Assembly (NCBI GenBank): GCA_947626705.1
Contig: CANQTJ010000086.1
Location: forward strand, 1-6,649
DNA length: 6,649 bases
Origin: an uncultured Clostridia bacterium
GTDB lineage: Bacteria > Bacillota > Clostridia > TANB77 > CAG-508
Direction of reading: 5' to 3'
The notes under the pieces were generated by a model, which was not told the DNA's origin, ran no database searches, and worked only from the letters and a program-made list of their open reading frames with translations. Positions 1-4,239 of the stretch are shown one piece after another. Made by a program: the position numbers and the translations under genes. Numbering within the stretch: the stretch's first letter is position 1; every line of letters starts with the position of its first letter.

Positions 1-148
1 TTTTTTGTATTTCTATTTTTAATATTGCATTTAAAAAATCTATTAAATACTTTTCGTTTCCTTTTCTACTAAAAAATGTTTTAAATATTATATCATTTTT
101 TAAGTTTAGTCTTTTTTCTATTTTTGTTTCGTTTGTTTTTACTGCCAA
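1..148 (-). CDS. Rpn/PD-(D/E)XK family nuclease-transposase-like protein, N-terminal part (partial, runs off the window)
   Basis: This is a reading frame with no stop from a TTG codon at 148-146 to the left edge, giving 49 complete codons. The N-terminal region reads LNLKNDIIFKTFF (residues 14-26) followed by YLIDFLNAIL (34-43). This is the typical opening of the Rpn (recombination-promoting nuclease) / PDDEXK_2 family, which often reads L-x-NDxxFKxxF ... LIDFLNAIL. Members are predicted DNA endonucleases, formerly annotated as transposases, that promote RecA-independent recombination. Catalytic acidic residues lie further downstream and are not in the window, so activity cannot be judged. 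The start is chosen from a perfect AAGGAGG at 163-157, eight bases before the TTG; no in-frame ATG exists in the visible part. Family assignment rests on pattern recognition of a short stretch. I am fairly sure of the coding call and moderately sure of the family. Confidence 0.72.
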   Translation of the reverse strand, partial: MAVKTNETKIEKRLNLKNDIIFKTFFSRKGNEKYLIDFLNAILKIEIQK

Positions 149-156
149 TAATTTTT

Positions 157-163
157 CCTCCTT
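157..163 (-). promoter_or_regulatory. Ribosome binding site deciding a TTG start
   Basis: AAGGAGG lies eight bases upstream of the TTG at 148-146. With no ATG in frame nearby, this site fixes the start of the Rpn-like gene. Confidence 0.75.
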
Positions 164-164
164 T

Positions 165-193
165 ATTATAACAATTACAGTTATTAAAATCAA
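165..193 (-). promoter_or_regulatory. Sigma-A-type promoter candidate before the Rpn-like gene
   Basis: The -35 is TTGATT (193-188), the spacer is exactly 17 bases, and the -10 is TATAAT (170-165) with an extended TGT in front. The elements are textbook. However, the expected transcription start (about 158) falls inside the ribosome binding site at 163-157. Such a transcript would be leaderless or nearly so. Either the TTG is translated mainly from longer transcripts, or this is a chance match in A+T-rich DNA. Confidence 0.5.
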
Positions 194-223
194 GATTTTT
201 ATATAACTTTTTAATAAATATTT

Positions 224-270
224 TCTATTTAGTTAATATGTGTATATTTTTCTTTTGCATACTAAATAGA
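224..270. repeat. Inverted repeat with arms TCTATTTAGT / ACTAAATAGA
   Basis: The arms at 224-233 and 261-270 are perfect over 10 bp with a 27-base loop. A third copy of ACTAAATAG occurs at 386-394, just downstream of the -10 of the promoter candidate at 402-430. This could be an operator-like or RNA-hairpin element for the Rpn-like gene. It is A+T-rich, so chance remains possible. Confidence 0.4.
225..260 (-). CDS. Possible 11-codon leader peptide (very tentative)
   Basis: ATG at 260-258 opens MQKKNIHILTK and ends in TAG at 227-225. An AGGAGG sits at 280-275, but its 14-base distance to the ATG is longer than ideal. The mini-ORF is exactly bracketed by a 10-bp inverted repeat (224-233 and 261-270): one arm directly precedes the ATG and the other contains the stop. 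It sits upstream of the Rpn-like gene and could be a leader peptide, or simply chance. No homologue is recognised. Confidence 0.2.
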   Translation of the reverse strand: MQKKNIHILTK

Positions 271-401
271 CTTCCCTCCTTTTCGCTATATTTTTTTAAT
301 TTTAATTTGAATTTTTTTTAGATAAAATTTTTGATAAAAACACTTTTGATAAAAATTTTTTAATTTGACTTATTTATATTGTTAAACTAAATAGTGTATT
401 A

Positions 402-430
402 TTTATATCATAAATGTAATAAATTGTAAA
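402..430 (-). promoter_or_regulatory. Weaker sigma-A promoter candidate
   Basis: The -35 is TTTACA (430-425), the spacer 17 bases and the -10 TATAAA (407-402). It would yield a transcript with an untranslated leader of about 250 bases in front of the Rpn-like gene, covering the mini-ORF and its inverted repeat. Base composition makes chance matches common. Confidence 0.35.
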
Positions 431-481
431 TGCTTTTTTATTATTTTGTTTATACATATATTTTATAATTTTTGATAATAT

Positions 482-580
482 TAATAAAGGTAGGAAATCA
501 TATCCTACCTTTATTATATGTAAATAGTAATAAATCTACTATTTGCATATTAATATTGAATCAAAGATTACAATATTAAT
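482..580. repeat. Three abutting hairpins (tandem inverted repeats)
   Basis: Hairpin 1 has arms 482-495 and 503-516, a perfect 14-bp stem with a GGTAGGA/TCCTACC core and a 7-base loop. Hairpin 2 has arms 516-529 and 537-550, 14 bp with one T-G pair and a 7-base loop. Hairpin 3 has arms 549-558 and 571-580, a perfect 10-bp stem extended inward by a 4-bp AATC/GATT stem with one bulged base. The hairpins follow each other with one- or two-base overlaps. None is followed by a T-run on either strand, so a classical intrinsic terminator is not clear. They may end transcription from the SASP gene, stabilise RNA ends, or be the remains of a small mobile element. Confidence 0.7.
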
Positions 581-681
581 AAAAGCAAAATATAACTTTC
601 TACCTAATCCTTGTGTATGAAATTCTGTCAGTATATCAAAAATGATTTTTTTTATAGAATTGTATATAATTACAAATCTAA

Positions 682-879
682 CTATTTCATGTTGTTTTCA
701 ACTTGTTGAATCATTTTTCTAACCATGTTACCACCTATTCTACCAGCATCTCTAGCAGATATATCTCCGTTGTATCCATCTTTTAAGTTAACACCAACTT
801 CACTAGCTACTTCATATTTGAATTTATCTAAAGCAGTCATAGCTTCTGGAACTAATTTTTTGTTTGAATTGTTTGCCAT
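682..879 (-). CDS. Alpha/beta-type small acid-soluble spore protein (SASP)
   Basis: This 65-residue protein belongs to the DNA-coating proteins made in the developing forespore. They saturate spore DNA, hold it in an A-like form and protect it from UV and chemicals, and they serve as an amino-acid store at germination. Visible signatures are the germination protease (GPR) site region KYEVASE (residues 21-27, expected cut after Glu23), the helix-turn region DGYNGDISARDAG (34-46), and GRIGGNMVRKMI (46-57), the conserved DNA-binding segment. The length is within the family range. I start at the ATG at 879-877 because AGGAGGTGA (893-885) lies five bases upstream; an in-frame ATG at 921 would place that site inside the gene and add a non-family N-terminus. 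It is monocistronic by appearance. Sigma-G control is expected for the family, but no convincing sigma-G promoter is visible. The exact paralogue cannot be named. Confidence 0.96.
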   Translation of the reverse strand: MANNSNKKLVPEAMTALDKFKYEVASEVGVNLKDGYNGDISARDAGRIGGNMVRKMIQQVENNMK

Positions 880-884
880 TTTTT

Positions 885-893
885 TCACCTCCT
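885..893 (-). promoter_or_regulatory. Strong ribosome binding site of the SASP gene
   Basis: AGGAGGTGA is a full match to the 16S rRNA tail, five bases before the ATG at 879. It rules out the upstream in-frame ATG at 921 as the start. Confidence 0.9.
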
Positions 894-1028
894 GCAAATA
901 TACATTTCTAGAAAAAAACATTTGCTTTTTCTAATAATATCATTTGCAAAATAAAAAATATTAAACAGGAAATTTTTAGAAATATTGTTTTAGGAAGTAT
1001 TTTATGAATTATTATATTTTTTCATAGA

Positions 1029-1070
1029 AATTTCTAGAAGATTGCATTAAAGTGCAATTTTCTAGAAATT
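1029..1070. repeat. 18-bp inverted repeat after the hpf operon
   Basis: The arms at 1029-1046 and 1053-1070 match over 18 bp with a single mismatch (G1040 opposite T1059, a G-U pair in a plus-strand RNA and C-A in a minus-strand RNA). The loop is six bases. It begins 10 bases after the stop of the small membrane protein gene and probably folds at the 3' end of that message. No T-run follows on the minus strand, so it is not a typical intrinsic terminator. The TTTCTAGAAA core recurs at 905-914 in the leader of the SASP gene. Confidence 0.7.
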
Positions 1071-1080
1071 AAAAAATTAT

Positions 1081-1308
1081 TTATATTAAATTATTTTTAT
1101 ATTTCTCATAGGTTTTATTATATAAATCATCAATATTTTGTTGGTTATAACTTTTTTGTATTTGTTCTAAATCTTTTTGTTGTTTTTGAATTTTGTAACT
1201 AGAATTAATGTATAGTCCCATTAATACTATTACAAAAAACATTATACTCATCAAAACAAATAATGTTATTGACCCATTTTCTTCTTTTAATTTTAATTTT
1301 GTTATCAT
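1081..1308 (-). CDS. Small single-span membrane protein with TadE/TadG- or pilin-like N-terminus, function unknown
   Basis: This is a 75-residue protein. A short basic N-terminus (MITKLKLKEENG) precedes a hydrophobic segment at about residues 13-34 (SITLFVLMSIMFFVIVLMGLY). A polar, Gln/Lys-rich tail (38-75) follows, likely helical or coiled. The basic-EENG-S-hydrophobic layout resembles the N-terminal segment of Tad-type (TadE/TadG-like) pilus assembly proteins, but the Glu at +5 of true type IV pilins is missing and the protein is far shorter than TadG. Topology would place the tail outside the cell. It follows hpf by 13 bases; its ribosome binding site AAGGTGAT begins at the last base of the hpf stop codon, so translation is probably coupled. 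I recognise no specific family; the coding call is well supported by ribosome binding site, hydrophobic pattern and operon fit. Confidence 0.75.
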   Translation of the reverse strand: MITKLKLKEENGSITLFVLMSIMFFVIVLMGLYINSSYKIQKQQKDLEQIQKSYNQQNIDDLYNKTYEKYKNNLI

Positions 1309-1321
1309 AACTAATCACCTT

Positions 1322-1849
1322 TTATGCTTCTGGTTGTACTAATCCATAATTTTTTCCATCTTTTAGTTTATGTATAACATTAACTTTTCCAGTTTCAACA
1401 TTTATAAATACTAAAAAATTATGTGTTGGATATTCTTGTAATTTTAATACAGCATCTTCTGGTGTTATTGGTTTTATTTCATAATATGATGTTTTTATTA
1501 TTTCATTATTGATCTCTGAAATAATATTTGAATCAATTTCCATTGTTTTTATACTTGCATCTTTCATCATTTTTTCTTTTTTAGTCTTTGCTTTTCTAAT
1601 TTGTCCTTCTAATATATCTATATCTTTATCTATAGATGCATATAAATCTTTGTCTTCTGTAACTGCTCTATATTTTTCTCCATTTGCAATTACACATATT
1701 TCTGCTGTTTGTTCATTTTTTTCTGCTTTTAGAGTTACATCAGCTTCTGCATTTTCAAAATATTTATTTATTCTGTCTAATTTTTTCTCAACATAGTCAT
1801 TTATTGCTTCTGTTATCTTTAGTTCCTTTCCAATAATTTTTATTTTCAT
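1322..1849 (-). CDS. hpf: Ribosome hibernation promoting factor, long form (HPF/RaiA family)
   Basis: This 175-residue protein has the two-domain length typical of Gram-positive long HPF. Residues 1 to about 98 form the S30AE domain (MKIKIIGKELKITEAINDYVEKK...), which binds in the decoding region of the 30S subunit and blocks tRNA and mRNA. After a linker (about 99-122), residues about 123-175 form the dimerisation domain (EIKPITPEDAVLKLQEY ... FINVETGKVNVIHK ... YGLVQPE). Homodimers of this domain join two 70S ribosomes into inactive 100S particles in stationary phase or stress. The start is supported by AAGGAG eight bases before the ATG. The gene has its own promoter (1965-1993) and a leader of about 110 bases. 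Downstream it is coupled to a small membrane protein gene, which is not a usual partner. The recO gene lies upstream behind a hairpin terminator. Confidence 0.95.
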   Translation of the reverse strand: MKIKIIGKELKITEAINDYVEKKLDRINKYFENAEADVTLKAEKNEQTAEICVIANGEKYRAVTEDKDLYASIDKDIDILEGQIRKAKTKKEKMMKDASIKTMEIDSNIISEINNEIIKTSYYEIKPITPEDAVLKLQEYPTHNFLVFINVETGKVNVIHKLKDGKNYGLVQPEA

Positions 1850-1892
1850 AAAAATCGCTCCTTCCTTTTTTACCTATTATTTAATTCTTTAC

Positions 1893-1936
1893 TTGAGAAA
1901 TTTTTTGTTATACATTTATTTTTATATTTTTCTCAA
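1893..1936 (-). promoter_or_regulatory. Inverted repeat in the hpf leader
   Basis: The perfect 8-bp arms TTGAGAAA (1893-1900) and TTTCTCAA (1929-1936) enclose a 28-base A/T loop in the untranslated leader of hpf. The distal arm overlaps a possible second promoter: TTGAGA at 1936-1931, 18-base spacer, TATAAC at 1912-1907. The element could be an operator or RNA stem; chance is possible. Confidence 0.35.
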
Positions 1937-1964
1937 ATGTGTAAATACATTTTTTGTTGCGTTA

Positions 1965-1993
1965 ATTATATATTTTATTATTATTTTTTGCAA
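1965..1993 (-). promoter_or_regulatory. Sigma-A-type promoter of hpf
   Basis: The -35 is TTGCAA (1993-1988), the spacer 17 bases and the -10 a perfect TATAAT (1970-1965). It lies in the right place, between the recO terminator and hpf, with an expected start near 1958. Confidence 0.7.
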
Positions 1994-2052
1994 GTGTTTT
2001 TATACTTTAAGTTTTATTTTTTTATAATGTGCTATTTCTTTATTTAAAAGTT

Positions 2053-2080
2053 GGCATTCTTTTTGACGTTTAAGAATGCC
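2053..2080 (-). terminator. Hairpin terminator after recO
   Basis: A perfect 9-bp stem (GGCATTCTT 2053-2061 with AAGAATGCC 2072-2080) has a 10-base loop and begins at the last base of the recO stop codon. On the minus strand it is followed by AACTTTTAAAT, only a weak T-run. It is unusually G+C-rich for its surroundings and separates the era operon from hpf. Confidence 0.65.
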
Positions 2081-2835
2081 TAGTAATTTTCTATTTTATA
2101 TTCTTTTTCTAATTTTTCATTAAAATATATTTTTGTAATTAAATAAAATTCTTCTAAGCTTTCGTTCTTTAGTTCAAATGAATATAATTTTTTCGGAGGT
2201 GCACAGGAAATATATTTTATAGCATTTTTTGTACTTTCGCTCATATCTATAGCTGACTTATCTTGTTTTCCACAAGCTTCACATTTAAATCCGTTATCTT
2301 TTATGCTAAATTTTGTGAGTTTTTCTTCTCCTTTACAACTTGTACACTTTAATGTTCTTGGTGTGTATCCTAATATGCATAAAAGCCTAAATTTAAATAC
2401 ATTTAATATAAATTTAATATCTTTTTCTGTTTCTGATATCATATATAAAGTATTTAAATATAATTGTAATATTTTGTAACAGTTTTGATTTTCTTGTGTT
2501 ACATCTTGTATTATCTTATTTATATGTATTGCAATTTTAAGTTTATCTAAATCTACTCTTAAATTATAAAAAATTTCTATTGTTTCGCATGAGTTTATAT
2601 GATATGTATTGGTTCCTTTATACATTAGGTATTCTGCAAAGCAAAATAATTGTGTACCTGCTAAAAGAGCACTATGTTGTTTTCTAGCTCCTTTAGCTAC
2701 ACAAGATATTTTTCCATAATTGGGCGTTAATATTGTAAGCATTTTATCATAATCTCCCATATTATTTTCTGCTATTACTATTCCATTTAATTTTATATTT
2801 GCCATTTTATTAATATTAGATATACTATCTAACAT
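2080..2835 (-). CDS. recO: DNA repair protein RecO
   Basis: RecO mediates the RecF pathway: it binds single-stranded DNA and SSB and helps RecR load RecA at gaps. The 251-residue length fits the family. The N-terminal OB-fold is recognisable from GIVIAENNMGDYDKMLTILTPNYGKI (residues 18-43) and the KGARK motif (48-52). The helical middle includes FKFRLLCILGYTP (147-159). A zinc finger has the four Cys at 164, 167, 185 and 188 (CTSC ... CEAC). The ribosome binding site AGGAGG lies only two bases before the ATG at 2835. A second ATG at 2805 (MANIKLNGIV) fits the family N-terminus better but has no ribosome binding site; the true start is one of these two. The gap to the yqzL-like gene is nine bases and contains the recO ribosome binding site. 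The era-yqzL-recO order matches Bacillus and relatives. Confidence 0.95.
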   Translation of the reverse strand: MLDSISNINKMANIKLNGIVIAENNMGDYDKMLTILTPNYGKISCVAKGARKQHSALLAGTQLFCFAEYLMYKGTNTYHINSCETIEIFYNLRVDLDKLKIAIHINKIIQDVTQENQNCYKILQLYLNTLYMISETEKDIKFILNVFKFRLLCILGYTPRTLKCTSCKGEEKLTKFSIKDNGFKCEACGKQDKSAIDMSESTKNAIKYISCAPPKKLYSFELKNESLEEFYLITKIYFNEKLEKEYKIENY

Positions 2836-2844
2836 TTCCTCCTT

Positions 2845-3024
2845 TTATAATTGTATATTATTTTCTTGTATATTTTGAACATTCATATCTGTTATTTTTT
2901 GTATTTCTTGTATTTCCTGTATTCCTTGTAATGATTTTTCTATATTTTCTATTTGTTTATATTCTAAAAAAGTGTTTATATCTCCTGTATTTTTAAATGT
3001 TTCCCACGCTATTTTTTTTATCAT
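2845..3024 (-). CDS. yqzL: YqzL-like small protein with Ile-Gln-rich C-terminal tail
   Basis: This 59-residue protein sits between era and recO, exactly where yqzL sits in Bacillus. The N-terminal part IAWETFKNTGDINTFLEYKQIE (residues 5-26) matches the YqzL pattern of a Trp, a Phe-x-x-(S/T)-Gly turn and a (Y/F)L-x-(Y/F)K ending. The function of the family is unknown. I start at the ATG at 3024-3022 because GGAG (3037-3034) lies nine bases upstream and the family begins at this point; an in-frame ATG at 3039 would add five residues but has only a poor ribosome binding site. The tail (residues 34-59) is unusual: GIQEIQEIQK arises from three imperfect 9-bp DNA repeats (2900-2926), and the Ile-Gln theme continues (NIQENNIQL). 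The gene lies in the same frame as era with only the era stop between. Assignment is by position and a short motif. Confidence 0.8.
   Translation of the reverse strand: MIKKIAWETFKNTGDINTFLEYKQIENIEKSLQGIQEIQEIQKITDMNVQNIQENNIQL
2900..2926. repeat. Three imperfect 9-bp tandem repeats inside the yqzL-like gene
   Basis: The units TGTATTTCT, TGTATTTCC and TGTATTCCT (plus-strand reading) follow one another and encode Ile-Gln-Glu-type repeats in the C-terminal tail. This is a likely site of slippage and length variation. Confidence 0.7.
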
Positions 3025-3033
3025 ATTATTCAA

Positions 3034-3037
3034 CTCC
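3034..3037 (-). promoter_or_regulatory. Ribosome binding site deciding the yqzL-like start
   Basis: GGAG lies nine bases before the ATG at 3024. It overlaps the upstream ATG at 3039-3037, which supports the shorter form. Confidence 0.6.
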
Positions 3038-3096
3038 ATTCTTAAAGCTTCATCTTTATATTTTGCAATTTTATTGGAATTTATACTTATTAATAA

Positions 3097-4026
3097 TTAA
3101 ATTTTAAATTTCTTCACAATATTATCATTATCAATCCAATCTTGTTTTACTTTTACCCAAGTTTTTAAATTTATTTTTAATCCAAAATTTTTTTCCATAT
3201 CTATTCTTGCACTTTTTCCTATTTTTTTAAGCATTTCTCCATTTTTTCCTATTATTATGCCTTTGTGTGAATCTCTTAAACAATAAATTATGGCTTCAAT
3301 ATCGTAAATATCTTCTCCATTTTTATTTTTTCTTAAATTCATCTTCTCTACTTCTATATAAATTCCATGTGGTACTTCATCTTGCAATAAATTTAATGTT
3401 TTTTCTCTAATTGTTTCTTCAGCTAATTGTCTTAATGTTTGGTCTGTATATTCTTCAATATCATAATATGCTGGACCTGGTTTTAAGTTCTTCTCTATTT
3501 CGTCTAATATTATTTTTTTATATTTCTCTTGATATGCTGATATAGGAATCACTGCTTTAAATTCATATTCTTTTCTGTAAATATCTATCAAATTTAATAG
3601 TTTCTCTCTTTTTATTAAATCAATTTTATTAATTATTAAAATAGTTTTTCTTTTTGCTTCTTTTATTTTGTCTAATATAATTCTATCGCCTTTACCTATA
3701 TTTTCGCTTGTAGCTTCTATTATAAATAAAACTACGTCTGAATCAGGTATCGTTGAAAATGACGTTTCTATCATTGTTTCATTTAATTTATGTTTTGGTT
3801 TGTGTATACCAGGAGTATCAGTAAATATTATTTGTGAATTTTCTCTATTTACAATACCTTTAATTGCAGTTCTAGTAGTTTGTACTTTATTTGCAATTGC
3901 AGCTATTTTTTCGCCTACTAATAAATTTATTAATGTTGATTTTCCTACATTAGTTCTTCCTATTATAGTTACAAATCCAGATTTAAATTCTTCCAATTTT
4001 TTATTTAATGCTAATAAAATTAACAT
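3097..4026 (-). CDS. era: GTPase Era (30S ribosomal subunit assembly)
   Basis: Era is an essential GTPase that binds near the 3' end of 16S rRNA and licenses 30S maturation. The 309 residues show the G domain in order: G1 GRTNVGKS (23-30), the switch region QTTRTAI (49-55), G3 DTPG (70-73), HKPKHKLNE (75-83), G4 NKID (133-136) and G5 SAY (163-165). The Era-specific linker (TLRQLAEETIREKTL, 197-211) and the C-terminal KH domain with GXXG = GKNG (260-263) follow. G1 has Thr where most Era proteins have Pro (GRPNVGKS). The ATG at 4026 has AAGGAG only three bases away, a tight spacing; the first nine residues (MLILLALNK) are a little longer and more hydrophobic than usual. It is the first gene of era-yqzL-recO, and the 213-bp region before it is rich in inverted repeats. 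Confidence 0.97.
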   Translation of the reverse strand: MLILLALNKKLEEFKSGFVTIIGRTNVGKSTLINLLVGEKIAAIANKVQTTRTAIKGIVNRENSQIIFTDTPGIHKPKHKLNETMIETSFSTIPDSDVVLFIIEATSENIGKGDRIILDKIKEAKRKTILIINKIDLIKREKLLNLIDIYRKEYEFKAVIPISAYQEKYKKIILDEIEKNLKPGPAYYDIEEYTDQTLRQLAEETIREKTLNLLQDEVPHGIYIEVEKMNLRKNKNGEDIYDIEAIIYCLRDSHKGIIIGKNGEMLKKIGKSARIDMEKNFGLKINLKTWVKVKQDWIDNDNIVKKFKI

Positions 4027-4054
4027 ATTCTCCTTATTTTATTTAGATTTTTTA

Positions 4055-4124
4055 ATAGGATTTACCTATAAACCTTATTTTAGTAAAGTCTTTATTAAAG
4101 ATAATAGACTTTGGTAAACAAGTC
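4055..4124 (-). promoter_or_regulatory. Inverted repeats in the era leader with alternative pairings
   Basis: AAGTC at 4111-4107 (minus strand) can pair with GACTT upstream at 4124-4120 (8-base loop). Alternatively it pairs, as part of AAAGTCT (4112-4106), with AGACTTT downstream at 4091-4085 (14-base loop). The two folds exclude each other. A small ATAGG/CCTAT hairpin (4055-4059 with 4065-4069) follows closer to era. Mutually exclusive stems before a gene are what attenuators and riboswitch-like leaders look like. No T-run follows the second stem and I recognise no known riboswitch, so the role is inferred only. Confidence 0.35.
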
Positions 4125-4154
4125 CACGTCTTTGTTCAGAACTTTCCTATAATA

Positions 4155-4224
4155 TAAAAATGATATTATATATTCTTTTACTTTACACTTTTAATTATAC
4201 GTAAGTTTAAAAATATATAATATC
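4155..4224 (-). terminator. Possible terminator hairpin after the glycosyltransferase gene
   Basis: A perfect 13-bp A/T inverted repeat (4162-4174 and 4212-4224) has a 37-base loop that can itself form a bulged ACTTAC/GTAAGT stem. The minus strand continues with ATTTTTAT, a short T-run. It lies 15 bases after the glycosyltransferase stop. The long loop and A/T stem make it a weak terminator; it could equally be part of a structured era leader. Confidence 0.35.
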
Positions 4225-4239
4225 TGTTTATACGGATTT

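Larger units (their letters stand above)
149..681. other. Gene-poor 533-bp intergenic region between the SASP gene and the Rpn-like gene
   Basis: No protein of normal size is credible here on either strand. The region is extremely A+T-rich. It contains, listed separately, a consensus-like promoter just before the Rpn-like gene, an 11-codon mini-ORF with an inverted repeat, a second weaker promoter candidate at 402-430, and a run of three abutting hairpins at 482-580. The stretch 581-681 directly after the SASP stop shows no obvious terminator with a T-run; I see nothing else in it. Confidence 0.6.

Noticed and set aside
300..365. Repeated TTTTGATAAAAA motifs
   Set aside because: Two imperfect copies in extreme A/T sequence with no spacing pattern; most likely low-complexity chance.
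482..580. CRISPR array or integron attachment site
   Set aside because: The hairpins have unrelated sequences, there are no regularly spaced direct repeats, and no associated genes are present.
880..921. Longer SASP starting at 921
   Set aside because: It would put the perfect ribosome binding site at 885-893 inside the coding region and add residues foreign to the family.
725..934. Open frame on the plus strand opposite the SASP gene
   Set aside because: It is the antisense shadow of a clearly recognised SASP gene, with no ribosome binding site and no family resemblance.
935..990. Sigma-G promoter for the SASP gene
   Set aside because: A GATATTA resembling the -10 consensus is present on the minus strand, but no matching -35 lies at the right distance, so it is not listed as a feature.
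1509..1796. Hydrophobic open frame on the plus strand inside hpf
   Set aside because: Hydrophobic antisense frames are expected opposite A-rich, charged coding sequence; hpf is certain on the other strand.
3668..4117. 149-codon plus-strand frame opposite era
   Set aside because: It covers the Era GTPase motifs in antisense, has no ribosome binding site, and its composition is typical of a shadow frame.
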